Of a stretch of DNA of 22,267 nt, positions 8,957 through 19,696 are shown piece after piece. Origin of the DNA: JAFMPW01 sp040830565 (GTDB lineage Bacteria > Bacteroidota > Bacteroidia > Flavobacteriales > Flavobacteriaceae); assembly GCA_040830565.1 (NCBI GenBank), contig JBFOMC010000140.1, forward strand, positions 1-22,267, in the 5' to 3' direction. How positions within the stretch are numbered: position 1 is the first letter of the stretch; each line of letters opens with the position of its first letter. The notes under the pieces are model-generated. The model was not told where the DNA came from. It saw only the letters and a list, made by a program, of their open reading frames with translations, and made no database searches. Made by a program: the position numbers and the translations under genes.

Positions 8957-8991
8957 CATATTTACGCAAACGTTTGCGTAAATTCTACAAA
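8957..8991 (-). promoter_or_regulatory. Tentative susC promoter overlapping the operator
   Basis: On the minus strand TTTG (8991-8988) and TAAATATG (8964-8957, one mismatch to TAnnTTTG) flank or overlap the LacI-type palindrome. The 23-base spacing is longer than the usual 19-21, so this is a weak call. If right, the leader would be about 105 bases and a bound repressor would block the polymerase directly. Confidence 0.3.
8960..8983. promoter_or_regulatory. Perfect 24-bp LacI/GalR-family operator-like palindrome upstream of susC
   Basis: The half-site ATTTACGCAAAC is followed by its exact reverse complement with no spacer. The core GCAAACGTTTGC with central CG is the form bound by LacI/GalR-family proteins, and is nearly the PurR consensus. 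It lies between susC and the GHL10-like gene, centred 130 bases upstream of the susC start. No other copy was found in the window. Confidence 0.8.
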
Positions 8992-9091
8992 TAGCGCCTC
9001 AGCTCTTATTTTACAGGAGCTCCCAGGCTTTTTAAGGTCTAAAAAGAAATCCTTCCTAAAGACCGTAATCTGCCATTACCTCTTCCGAACT

Positions 9092-10240
9092 CTAGTTTTG
9101 AAGTGTTGTTTTTGATTTTTTGACCGCTGCCCATTGCTCATCGGTCAGTGCTGGGCCATCGAAGAAAGAAACGCCCTTAGCTCCATTTTCCAGGGCATAG
9201 GTGATGGCATCTGAAAGATCTGAGGCGCTCATATCAGGAACATAAATGCCAGTATGAAGCTCCGTCTGTTTTCCTTGAAGATCCAGAACTCCTTGTTTCG
9301 TGGCATACCCAATCCAATCTATTTCCTCATTATAAAAATTATTATAGATCATGGGTAATACCTTATCCACATTCCATTTGTCCCATCTTTGTCTCACCAT
9401 ATGATCTGCCATTTCCGGATAGGGAAAAACCGCAGCGGTTAAGATCTTACCATTATTATGGGCAATCTCGTAGGCGTCGTCCACTATTGCCTTTACCCTA
9501 TTAAGCCTAAAATTTTTCCACTCCATATCTATAGCAGTGTTCTCAGACTGCATAGGATTCTTATGATGGATCTCTTCAAAAGTTGAAAGACAGACCTCAC
9601 AATAACAAAAATCATATTCTGGCAATTCTGTGTCCTGTACCAAATTGTACTTTGGCAACAGCCCTATAGGAAGAAATACATCGGAATATCGGATATAATC
9701 CAAGTGTACACTGGCCACATTTTCTACTTTCGCCAACCCTTCAACCAAACTTAGAATATGCTCTCTTGATGCCTTTCTTGTAGGGCAAAGCCATTTGTAA
9801 TACCCCACATAGGGGGGTTGGTCATAGCAAGACTTTCCATCTTTGCTTACAGCATACCACTCCGGATGTTGTTCTGCAATTTTATCCCCGGGCCTGTTTA
9901 CGGTGAACATCCAGGCATGCACCTCCAAGCCAGCAGCAACAGCTATTGGCGCTAATCTTGAAAGTAACTCCGGATCTGCATTGGTATTGATGAGCACGGC
10001 GTCCAATCCGTTGTCTACATACTTTGCAAACTCCTCTTTATAAGAATCATCTGTTCTTTCCTGGCTTGCCGTAATCCAGGTCCAAAAGGTGATCTCGTTT
10101 TCCTCTTTTACTTCCGTCATGTCAGACGCCACCACTCCATGTTCTTCTTTACAGGAAACCCCGACCAGTATGACCATTAAAACAACATATTGAGTAAACG
10201 CTCTAAGGCTATTGCGAAGCATAATTTTTGAATTTTCCAT
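9092..10240 (-). CDS. GHL10-like putative glycoside hydrolase lipoprotein
   Basis: 382 residues. A hydrophobic segment ends in L-V-G-V-S-C (Cys30), a lipobox, so the protein is probably membrane-anchored. The mature part reads as a single TIM barrel of the GHL10/'family 10-like' group: F-W-T-W at the first strand, L-E-V-H-A-W-M-F (105-112), and H-L-D-Y-I-R-Y-S (179-186), the family's hallmark strand with its aspartate. Later come K-V-L-P-M-I-Y-N and G-V-S-F-F-D-G. A C-Y-C-E-V-C cluster (212-217) could bind a metal. Activity in this group is mostly unproven, so glycan hydrolysis is a family-level inference. Its start lies inside the upstream gene (32-bp overlap; an alternative ATG at 10222 leaves 14 bp), indicating translational coupling. 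The operator and susC follow downstream. Confidence 0.75.
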   Translation of the reverse strand: MENSKIMLRNSLRAFTQYVVLMVILVGVSCKEEHGVVASDMTEVKEENEITFWTWITASQERTDDSYKEEFAKYVDNGLDAVLINTNADPELLSRLAPIAVAAGLEVHAWMFTVNRPGDKIAEQHPEWYAVSKDGKSCYDQPPYVGYYKWLCPTRKASREHILSLVEGLAKVENVASVHLDYIRYSDVFLPIGLLPKYNLVQDTELPEYDFCYCEVCLSTFEEIHHKNPMQSENTAIDMEWKNFRLNRVKAIVDDAYEIAHNNGKILTAAVFPYPEMADHMVRQRWDKWNVDKVLPMIYNNFYNEEIDWIGYATKQGVLDLQGKQTELHTGIYVPDMSASDLSDAITYALENGAKGVSFFDGPALTDEQWAAVKKSKTTLQN

Positions 10241-11303
10241 CGTTCTTAACTACAAGTTTTTCATTTGAAAAAGGGCTTCTGACCCACAAGCTGAATTCGT
10301 CTTCCAATTTTTCCAATTTAGGTTTCACCGCCTGTCCGAAAAATATTCTCTCAGGTCCTGTGAATACATTTTCGCCCTCATTTTTCTTCCAGATAACTTT
10401 TCTTTTTTTCTCGTCCCTGAGGTCACGATACAGCTCATAAAGATACCATTTAAGGTGTTCGTCTCTGGGGAAGGTAAAATCCTTCTCCTCGCCTGTCAAA
10501 TCTGGTGAGAATAACACATAGCCCCATTTTTCAGGTTCGTGCATATTGATCACTCCTTGTGGAGACCACACCCAATTAAACTCCGGCAAAAAATTTCCTG
10601 CGGCATCCTTTTTTCTGGAATAGGTACCCTGGTCAAGATCAAAATTCCAATTCACCCTGGAGAAGTTAACGCGCCAAAACTCATTTTCAGGGATCTTGTT
10701 ATGCACATTTGCCTCAACTAACACCTTCCAGGGTAAGGCGATCTCTACGCTCCAACCCTCATCGATATCAGAGGCGTCATTTAAGCTTCCATCTATATGT
10801 ACAGCTGTTTTAATTCCCTGGATATCCCAACTGTCCAGAACTTTCGGGTGATTCCTATACGGTTTAGTCAAAAAAAGATCCCAGAGGGTATTTAAGGCAT
10901 TCATCTCGAATTCCATATAATCATGAGTATCTCCATCCGGATCAATAAAGATTTCAAAGTCATTGTTGTAAAATATCACGGTGTCTCTTTGCTTAAGGGT
11001 GCCCCAGACATGAGGTTCTTTGAGTTCAGCGAAAAAATAGAAGTAATCGTCATCCCAGAGCATCTTAACATTCGTTTTATACAAAGGTGTTTTAACCCCT
11101 TTTATATCTATGAAATCTTCACTCCAGGGTGCAAGCTCCCAACTTAGCTCATCTGCCTTACCATCAATAAGAATTGGTTTTGAAGTTTTATAGGCAATAT
11201 ACTTTAGTGGCTCAGTCTGAGCCATCAAAAGGGCGCAACCCAAATAGATAAGGAAAAAAATGAGACTAACAATTCTCTTCTGTTTTAAGGATTCATGCTT
11301 CAT
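10209..11303 (-). CDS. CBM9/DOMON-like carbohydrate-binding protein, exported
   Basis: 364 residues from the ATG at 11303. A longer frame begins with TTG at 11327, but it adds only eight residues before the natural signal-peptide start and is not preferred. The signal peptide (1 to about 29) ends L-L-M-A-Q. A CBM9-like fold follows at about 33-215: I-L-I-D-G-K-A-D-E-L-S-W near the start, N-V-K-M-L-W-D-D-D-Y-F-Y-F-F, then D-F-E-I-F-I-D-P-D-G-D and the Y-M-E-F-E-M-N-A strand. Such domains bind sugars, classically at chain ends. The remaining C-terminal region (about 230-364) is charged and was not assigned to a family. The gene overlaps the GHL10-like gene, so the pair probably works on one substrate. 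It diverges from the LytS gene across 213 bases. Confidence 0.8.
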   Translation of the reverse strand: MKHESLKQKRIVSLIFFLIYLGCALLMAQTEPLKYIAYKTSKPILIDGKADELSWELAPWSEDFIDIKGVKTPLYKTNVKMLWDDDYFYFFAELKEPHVWGTLKQRDTVIFYNNDFEIFIDPDGDTHDYMEFEMNALNTLWDLFLTKPYRNHPKVLDSWDIQGIKTAVHIDGSLNDASDIDEGWSVEIALPWKVLVEANVHNKIPENEFWRVNFSRVNWNFDLDQGTYSRKKDAAGNFLPEFNWVWSPQGVINMHEPEKWGYVLFSPDLTGEEKDFTFPRDEHLKWYLYELYRDLRDEKKRKVIWKKNEGENVFTGPERIFFGQAVKPKLEKLEDEFSLWVRSPFSNEKLVVKNDGKFKNYASQ

Positions 11304-11516
11304 AGTGTTCAATGTTAATCCTTTCAAAAAAATTACAGGCTAATCAAAATTGTTTAATTTACCCCGAAATTTTAAGATCAAATACTGTCGTAAACTAAAA
11401 ATTTCAGAATTGGTATTCTAAATATTTGCAATTTTATCAATTAGAAGAACATTATTAGACCAACGACTGTACACTAAAGGCAAACGCCCATAAACTGTTA
11501 AAATCCTCTATCTATA
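11304..11516. other. Divergent intergenic region between the CBM9-like and LytS genes
   Basis: 213 AT-rich bases that must hold the start signals of both the leftward CBM9/GHL10 pair and the rightward LytS/LytTR pair. No full -33/-7 consensus, strong palindrome or terminator was found. Three ACTGT words (11384, 11466, 11494) are present but irregularly spaced. Confidence 0.5.
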
Positions 11517-12608
11517 ATGTCTGTATATATCAATGATAAGTTAGATGGGTTCTTAAAGGAAGATCCTGCAGAAAAGTACGCAATCAGCTATAAACATCAT
11601 ATTGTTTTCTGGCTGATCTATTTTGTTTTTAACACCCTGCGTTGGGGCAGCTACCACGACGATTTTATGCTGTCTCTTAAAACCAATTTAATTGGATTTC
11701 CAATTCACATGACCCTCGCATATTTTAATGTCTACTATTTAATGCCAAAATTTGTGTACACTAGAAAGTATGCCCAATATGCCTTACTTGTAGTCGTCTC
11801 CCTTTTTATCATGCTGCTCGTAAAATTTAATCTTACCTACTATCTGGTAAGCACAGATGTAATGCCCGAAGCGGCGGAGGAAGTAAGCACGCTAACCTTG
11901 AACTATGTGGTTACTACCATGCTGGGAGAGCTTTATGTGGTTTCCTTTGTAACAGCCATTAAAATCACGATAGATTGGCTTAAAGAACACAATAAATTAC
12001 ACGATCTGGAACGCCGGCAACTCATGACAGAACTTAAGTTTCTACGTTCCCAGGTTTCTCCGCATTTCTTCTTTAATACCCTTAATAACATTTATGCCCT
12101 GACGCTCGAAAAATCTGCCAAGGCCCCCGAGGTTGTACTAAAACTGTCCGAGCTCATGCGCTACTTACTGTATGCTACAAGAAAAAACAAACAAACATTA
12201 AAAAATGAGATTGAGTGCATACAAAACTATATTGATCTTGAGCGCCTAAGATTTGATCAATCCTTAGAAGTGGACGTAGACATTTCAGGCGACCTTGAAC
12301 ACAAAGAAATTGCCCCTATGCTTCTGGTACCTTTGATTGAAAATTGCTTTAAACATGGCGCCAGCAAGAACCTGGGGAAAATGCTCATTGCTCTCGACAT
12401 AAAAGTTGATGATAGTTTTTTGTATTTTAAAGTTGCCAATACCATTCCGGAGCAAAACTCAAATGTTCCCGTCACTGTGAACACTGGCGGAATAGGCCTT
12501 TCCAATGTAAAAAAACGTCTGGAGCTGGGGTATGACAGAAAGGACTACGATCTTCTAATTTTCAAGGAAAAAGAAATGTTCCATGTAAATCTAAAATTAA
12601 AAGTCTAA
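11517..12608 (+). CDS. LytS/YehU-type sensor histidine kinase
   Basis: 363 residues. Four hydrophobic helices at about 27-45, 55-76, 86-112 and 128-152 form a membrane domain with little periplasmic exposure. A short linker helix then leads to the His_kinase domain F-L-R-S-Q-V-S-P-H-F-F-F-N-T-L-N-N, where His183 is the expected phosphorylation site. The ATPase domain follows with V-P-L-I-E-N-C-F-K-H-G-A (Asn276, N box) and G-G-I-G-L-S-N-V-K-K-R-L (G box). It should autophosphorylate and pass phosphate to the response regulator encoded directly after it; the two genes overlap by one base (TAATG). The stimulus is unknown. No recognised sensor domain is fused to it. Confidence 0.93.
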   Translation: MSVYINDKLDGFLKEDPAEKYAISYKHHIVFWLIYFVFNTLRWGSYHDDFMLSLKTNLIGFPIHMTLAYFNVYYLMPKFVYTRKYAQYALLVVVSLFIMLLVKFNLTYYLVSTDVMPEAAEEVSTLTLNYVVTTMLGELYVVSFVTAIKITIDWLKEHNKLHDLERRQLMTELKFLRSQVSPHFFFNTLNNIYALTLEKSAKAPEVVLKLSELMRYLLYATRKNKQTLKNEIECIQNYIDLERLRFDQSLEVDVDISGDLEHKEIAPMLLVPLIENCFKHGASKNLGKMLIALDIKVDDSFLYFKVANTIPEQNSNVPVTVNTGGIGLSNVKKRLELGYDRKDYDLLIFKEKEMFHVNLKLKV

Positions 12609-13330
12609 TGAACCTGAATGCAATTATAGTAGATGACGAGCCGCTGGCTATAAATGTGATCAAAAATTATATGGAGCAAATTAAGGAGTTAAGCTTACAG
12701 GCTTCCTTTACCAATGCCGTAGAAGCAACTTCATTTTTGCAGGAAAACGACACCGATATCATATTTCTGGATATTGATATGCCCCTGTTGAACGGACTGG
12801 ATTTTCTCCAGAGCCTTCAAAGTATCCCCATGGTCGTAATCACAACGGCACATGAGGAATATGCTTTAAAAGGCTACGATCTGCAGGCAATAGATTACCT
12901 GGTGAAACCCATCCCCTTCCCCAGATTCCTTCAAGCTGTTCAGCGCATCATTCGGTTAAAGCAGCAGTCAAATGCCGCGGGCCAGATAGAATTTCCGGAA
13001 CGTCCTAGCATCTTTGTAAAAGTGGACAATAAAAAACATCAGAAAATATTTCTGGACGACATCCTGGTGATAGAAAGCTTGAAAGATTACATCCGTATCA
13101 AAACCACCACTTGCAAATGCATCATCCATAGTACCCTAACCAGTTTTACAGAACAATTGCCCTCAAATAAATTTATCAGGATCCACAGGTCCTATACAGT
13201 CGCTATAGACAAGATAGATGCCATACAGGGAAATAGTCTAGAATGTGGGGGCATGCGATACACCATTGGGAGGAGTTATCTCAACGATGTAAAGGACCGT
13301 ATCCTTCACAACTCCAGAAGTCACAAATAA
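12608..13330 (+). CDS. LytTR-family response regulator
   Basis: 240 residues. The receiver domain (1-120) has the acidic pair D9/D10, phosphoacceptor Asp55 in F-L-D-I-D-M-P, T79/T80 and Lys100 in V-K-P-I: all residues needed for phosphorylation. A LytTR DNA-binding domain occupies about 135-236 (I-F-V-K-V-D, I-L-V-I-E-S-L-K-D-Y-I-R-I, then F-I-R-I-H-R-S-Y and I-G-R-S-Y). Its start codon overlaps the stop of the LytS gene, so the two are translated together as a two-component system. Targets are not shown; the divergent CBM9/GHL10 genes and the following regulator are the nearest candidates. LytTR proteins bind paired direct repeats, and none could be assigned confidently here. Confidence 0.94.
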   Translation: MNLNAIIVDDEPLAINVIKNYMEQIKELSLQASFTNAVEATSFLQENDTDIIFLDIDMPLLNGLDFLQSLQSIPMVVITTAHEEYALKGYDLQAIDYLVKPIPFPRFLQAVQRIIRLKQQSNAAGQIEFPERPSIFVKVDNKKHQKIFLDDILVIESLKDYIRIKTTTCKCIIHSTLTSFTEQLPSNKFIRIHRSYTVAIDKIDAIQGNSLECGGMRYTIGRSYLNDVKDRILHNSRSHK

Positions 13331-13396
13331 TCGCCAAGCTTTTTTAATTACCTTCAGTATGTGACTATAATGCCTCAACCCTGGCCCTGGTACATA

Positions 13397-13412
13397 TTGG
13401 CTTCGTAGCCAA
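13397..13412. repeat. Short hairpin TTGGCT-tcgt-AGCCAA before the triple-tyrosine regulator
   Basis: A perfect 6-bp stem with a four-base loop lies in the 127-base gap after the LytTR gene, 46 bases before the TTG start. No T run follows, so it is not a standard terminator. It could be an operator or RNA element. A weak TATATTTA at 13425-13432 with TTCG 19 bases upstream might be the gene's own promoter and would overlap the hairpin. Confidence 0.35.
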
Positions 13413-13457
13413 AATTAAATTCTCTATATTTAGAAAAGACTAAACAGACTCTTTACC

Positions 13458-16262
13458 TTGAAATTTTGGCAATTCGGTTTTCTACTATTCTCCTTTACAT
13501 TGGTTGCACAAGGGCTACCTCCTATCCAAAATTTTTCTCCGTCAGATTACAATGGTGAAAGTCAGAATTGGGCCATCTCTCAGTCAGAGGATAAGACCAT
13601 TTTTATCGCCAATAACAAAAAACTCCTGCAGTTCAACGGGGCCACCTGGACCGCCTATACCTCTCCAAACGAAACCGTTATTAGATCGGTAAAGGTCATT
13701 GAGGATAAAATTTTTACCGGTTGTTATAGAGAATTTGGATACTGGCAAAAAAATAAGTTTGGCCAGCTAGAATATACCAGCCTTTCCCAACGCCTAAAGC
13801 TAGATCTTTTACCGGATGAGGAGTTTTGGACCATCATGGAGATCGCCGACTGGATTGTCTTCCAATCCCTGAACAGGATCTACATTTATGATATTAACAA
13901 TGACTCAGTGAATATCATTAACTCCGAGACCAAAATTCCCAAAATATTCGAGGTAAATGATCGGGTCTATTTTCAACAAATGAATAGGGGTATTTTTAAG
14001 ATTGAAAATGGAAAAGCCATTTTGGTAAATGAAGAATTACCCCTGAAGAATGACGAGGTGATTAACATATTTCCAAGCGAAGGGGAGCTATTGATCTTAA
14101 CCAAGCACAACGGGTTCTATAGAAGTCGAGCCGACGTGCTCACTAAATGGTTCACGGCTTCCGAACAGCTTTTATCTTCAACTAGCATTTATAGTGGTAT
14201 TCAATTGATCGATAAGACTTTTGCTTTGGGAACAATTTCTGATGGTCTTATTCACCTGTCGTCCGATGGCAGCTTGATACGGCATATTGATCAGGTTCAA
14301 GGATTGGGTAATAACACCGTCTTATCCTTGCTACAAGACTTTCAACAAAATCTCTGGCTTGGTTTAGATAATGGAATCAGTTATCTAAATCTCGAATCCC
14401 CTTTTAAAGTCTTCTTTGATAACAAAGGAATCACAGGAAGTACCTATGCCTCTATGGTCAGCGGAGATTATCTTTATTTGGGAACAAACCAGGGACTTTT
14501 TTATAAAAGGATAAATCAAAATGAGGGTTTTCAGCTAATAGCGGGCACCCAGGGACAGGTGTGGTCTCTGAACATGATTGGCCAATCCCTCTTTTGTGGG
14601 CATCATACTGGGACTTTCCTTGTGCAAGGGGATAAGGTCACCCGGGTGGCAAGTATTCCCGGAACCTGGAAAATTAGTGAAATTGCCGGAAAACCTGACC
14701 TGGCCCTTCAGGGAAATTACGACGGCTTATATGTCCTGGAGAAACGGAATGGATTGTGGAGGCTTAAAAATAAAGTAGAAGGCTTTAATCACTCATCACG
14801 CTATTTTGAATTATTTAAAAATCAGGTTTTTGTCAACCACGAATACAAAGGGATTTTTAGGTTGCAAGTTGATGGCTCACTTACCAGGGCGACCGATGTA
14901 CTTGTTGATACGGCAATTAGAGGCTCTAATTCGGGAATGGTCAAATATAAAGGAGATCTGCTCTATGCCTATAAACAGGGTATCTTCAAATATGATGACC
15001 AACTTCAGGATTTTGTGAAAGATGAGACCCTCAGTAAGGGGTATACTCCGGAAGATTATGTCTCTGGTAAATTAATCTTAGATAGGGAGAACGACTATTT
15101 ATGGATGTTCACCAAGTCGAAGATCCTATATTTCTCATCGGGAAAACTGACAAGCACTCCCATTATAGGTAGTATTCCTTTAACCGAAAAGGTTAGAAAC
15201 GGTATTATTGGATATGAAAGCGTAAGTAAACTTCCCGGCTTTGATAATTACTTGTTCGGGACCAACTCAGGCTATATTAGTGTGGCCCTAAATAAATTAG
15301 TTGAACGCGATTTTGAGGTTGTAATCAATACCGCGGAGTTAACCTCAAACAAGACCGCACAAGGCAAGTCAATTAGGCTTGACATACTTAATGAAGGTAA
15401 ATTCAGACCCGATCAAAATAACATCGAAATTTCTTTTAATACGGCAGAATATAACAGATTGTTAAAACCGAATTACCAATTCCGGCTATCAGACATTTAC
15501 CCTGAATGGAGTAATTGGTCTGAAGCCTCTCACGCATCCTTTAAAAATCTTCCTTATGGTAAGTATACTTTTGAGCTAAGAGCCAGAGTAGGAGAAAGTC
15601 TCTCTAGCAATATTGCCTCCTATTCGTTCAAAATAGATAAACCATGGTACCTGACCAATGCTATGATTGCTATATACACGATCCTGGGGCTTTTTGGCAT
15701 TTTTATGATTCACAGTGCTTATAAGAACTACTATCACAAAAGCCAACAAAAGTTAATCGAAAAGAACACTCGTGAGCTCCAATTGGCCAAGGCCCGAAAT
15801 GAAAAAGAAATTATCAAGATCAAAAATGAGCAGCTGAAAAAGGAATTCAAAACCAAAAGCAAAGAATTGGCTGCTTCTACCATGAGTATTGTTAAAAAGA
15901 ACCAACTACTGGCCAATATAAAAGCACAATTAGGGGCATTGGATACCCAAGGATCTTCTGTCAATAGGCTCGCGGCCATGATTGATAAAAACTTAAACCA
16001 AAATGATGATTGGGAATTGTTTCAGGAGGCCTTCAACAATGCCGATCGAAAATTTCTGAAAAAATTGAACAAAGCACATCCAAATCTCTCTCCTAACGAC
16101 ATCAGGTTGTGCGCCTACTTACGACTTAATTTGGCCTCAAAAGAAATAGCGCCTTTATTTAATATCTCTGCCAGAAGTGTGGAAATTAAACGCTATAGGC
16201 TTCGTAAAAAAATGAATTTGAGTCCAGACGAAAATCTTGTGAACTACATCCTTGGCTTATAA
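13458..16262 (+). CDS. Triple-tyrosine membrane regulator with propeller sensor and LuxR-type HTH
   Basis: 934 residues. The start is TTG: the frame holds no ATG between the upstream stop (13431) and the signal sequence K-F-W-Q-F-G-F-L-L-F-S-F-T-L-V-A-Q. Residues about 20-640 are repeated beta strands of the two-component-regulator propeller type (N-N-T-V-L-S-L-L-Q-D, N-L-W-L-G-L-D-N-G-I is a classic blade). A Y_Y_Y domain follows at about 655-730 and one transmembrane helix at about 736-755. Next is a lysine/glutamate-rich coiled coil (about 760-810) and a C-terminal LuxR-like HTH (about 870-934; S-K-E-I-A-P-L-F-N-I-S-A-R-S-V-E-I-K-R). No kinase or receiver domain is present, so a periplasmic signal would act directly on DNA binding at the membrane. 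Such proteins often sit beside glycan loci; the glycosidase gene 289 bases downstream is the likeliest target. Confidence 0.88.
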   Translation: MKFWQFGFLLFSFTLVAQGLPPIQNFSPSDYNGESQNWAISQSEDKTIFIANNKKLLQFNGATWTAYTSPNETVIRSVKVIEDKIFTGCYREFGYWQKNKFGQLEYTSLSQRLKLDLLPDEEFWTIMEIADWIVFQSLNRIYIYDINNDSVNIINSETKIPKIFEVNDRVYFQQMNRGIFKIENGKAILVNEELPLKNDEVINIFPSEGELLILTKHNGFYRSRADVLTKWFTASEQLLSSTSIYSGIQLIDKTFALGTISDGLIHLSSDGSLIRHIDQVQGLGNNTVLSLLQDFQQNLWLGLDNGISYLNLESPFKVFFDNKGITGSTYASMVSGDYLYLGTNQGLFYKRINQNEGFQLIAGTQGQVWSLNMIGQSLFCGHHTGTFLVQGDKVTRVASIPGTWKISEIAGKPDLALQGNYDGLYVLEKRNGLWRLKNKVEGFNHSSRYFELFKNQVFVNHEYKGIFRLQVDGSLTRATDVLVDTAIRGSNSGMVKYKGDLLYAYKQGIFKYDDQLQDFVKDETLSKGYTPEDYVSGKLILDRENDYLWMFTKSKILYFSSGKLTSTPIIGSIPLTEKVRNGIIGYESVSKLPGFDNYLFGTNSGYISVALNKLVERDFEVVINTAELTSNKTAQGKSIRLDILNEGKFRPDQNNIEISFNTAEYNRLLKPNYQFRLSDIYPEWSNWSEASHASFKNLPYGKYTFELRARVGESLSSNIASYSFKIDKPWYLTNAMIAIYTILGLFGIFMIHSAYKNYYHKSQQKLIEKNTRELQLAKARNEKEIIKIKNEQLKKEFKTKSKELAASTMSIVKKNQLLANIKAQLGALDTQGSSVNRLAAMIDKNLNQNDDWELFQEAFNNADRKFLKKLNKAHPNLSPNDIRLCAYLRLNLASKEIAPLFNISARSVEIKRYRLRKKMNLSPDENLVNYILGL

Positions 16263-16376
16263 CACCTTTTCCTGGGATAATCAGACCTCAACATTACCTA
16301 TACACCTTTTTACACACATCTGCTGTAAAGGCAATTTACTTACCTCCTAATTATTTCTATAAGAGTCTTATTTACT

Positions 16377-16403
16377 GAAAGTTACAGTTTAAAAACTGCT
16401 TTC
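16377..16403. repeat. Imperfect inverted repeat, operator candidate
   Basis: CAGTTT-AA-AAACTG (16385-16398) is a perfect dyad. It is extended outward by GAAAG (16377-16381) and CTTTC (16399-16403), with three extra bases TTA on the left side. The total is eleven paired bases per arm. It lies about 150 bases upstream of the glycosidase ATG. No T run follows, so it is not a good terminator. Confidence 0.4.
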
Positions 16404-16483
16404 TCATATTCCCGACGTATGGTTTTTGTAGAGGTAAAATTTATGGAAACCCCAACTTTTAAAAATAAGTTTATAGTCGACGT

Positions 16484-16504
16484 AATGCCAATAATTACGG
16501 CATT
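16484..16504. repeat. Inverted repeat AATGCC-N9-GGCATT near the glycosidase start
   Basis: Two 6-bp arms around nine AT-rich bases, ending 47 bases before the ATG at 16552. The spacing of arm centres is 15 bases, between one and two helical turns, as expected for a dimeric regulator. It stands out because it is one of the few GC-containing stretches in this region. Binding by the LuxR-type regulator is only a guess. Confidence 0.35.
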
Positions 16505-16551
16505 TCATAAGGTGCATTTTTCTTGCCACACATGTACAAAACAATACTATT

Positions 16552-19686
<3,135 letters not shown>

Positions 19687-19696
19687 AAAAAGAGCG

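Larger units (their letters stand above)
16263..16551. other. Intergenic control region before the barrel-glycosidase gene
   Basis: 289 AT-rich bases. It holds two inverted repeats described separately (16377-16403 and 16484-16504) and a repeated ACACCTTTT word (16262-16270 and 16302-16310). No clear terminator for the upstream regulator and no full TTTG/TAnnTTTG promoter were found, although TAAGTTTA at 16466-16473 is a partial -7 match. Confidence 0.5.

Noticed and set aside
9000..9077. Inverted repeats AGCTC...GAGCT and GGTCT...AGACC after the GHL10-like gene
   Set aside because: The stems are only 5 bp with 11- and 19-base loops and no following T run on the minus strand; too weak to call a terminator.
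11304..11327. Extended start (TTG at 11327) of the CBM9-like protein
   Set aside because: The ATG at 11303 gives a standard signal peptide, and the extension adds nothing recognisable.
11384..11498. Three ACTGT words as LytTR binding sites
   Set aside because: Spacing is 82 and 28 bases, flanks are not shared, and 5-bp words recur by chance in AT-rich DNA.
16262..16310. ACACCTTTT direct repeat 40 bases apart after the regulator gene
   Set aside because: Only nine bases, one copy overlaps the stop codon, and the flanks differ; probably chance.
19687..19696. Reading the barrel-glycosidase and repeat lipoprotein as one broken gene
   Set aside because: The first ends in a clean TAA and the second begins with its own ATG, signal peptide and lipobox cysteine, so they are two genes.
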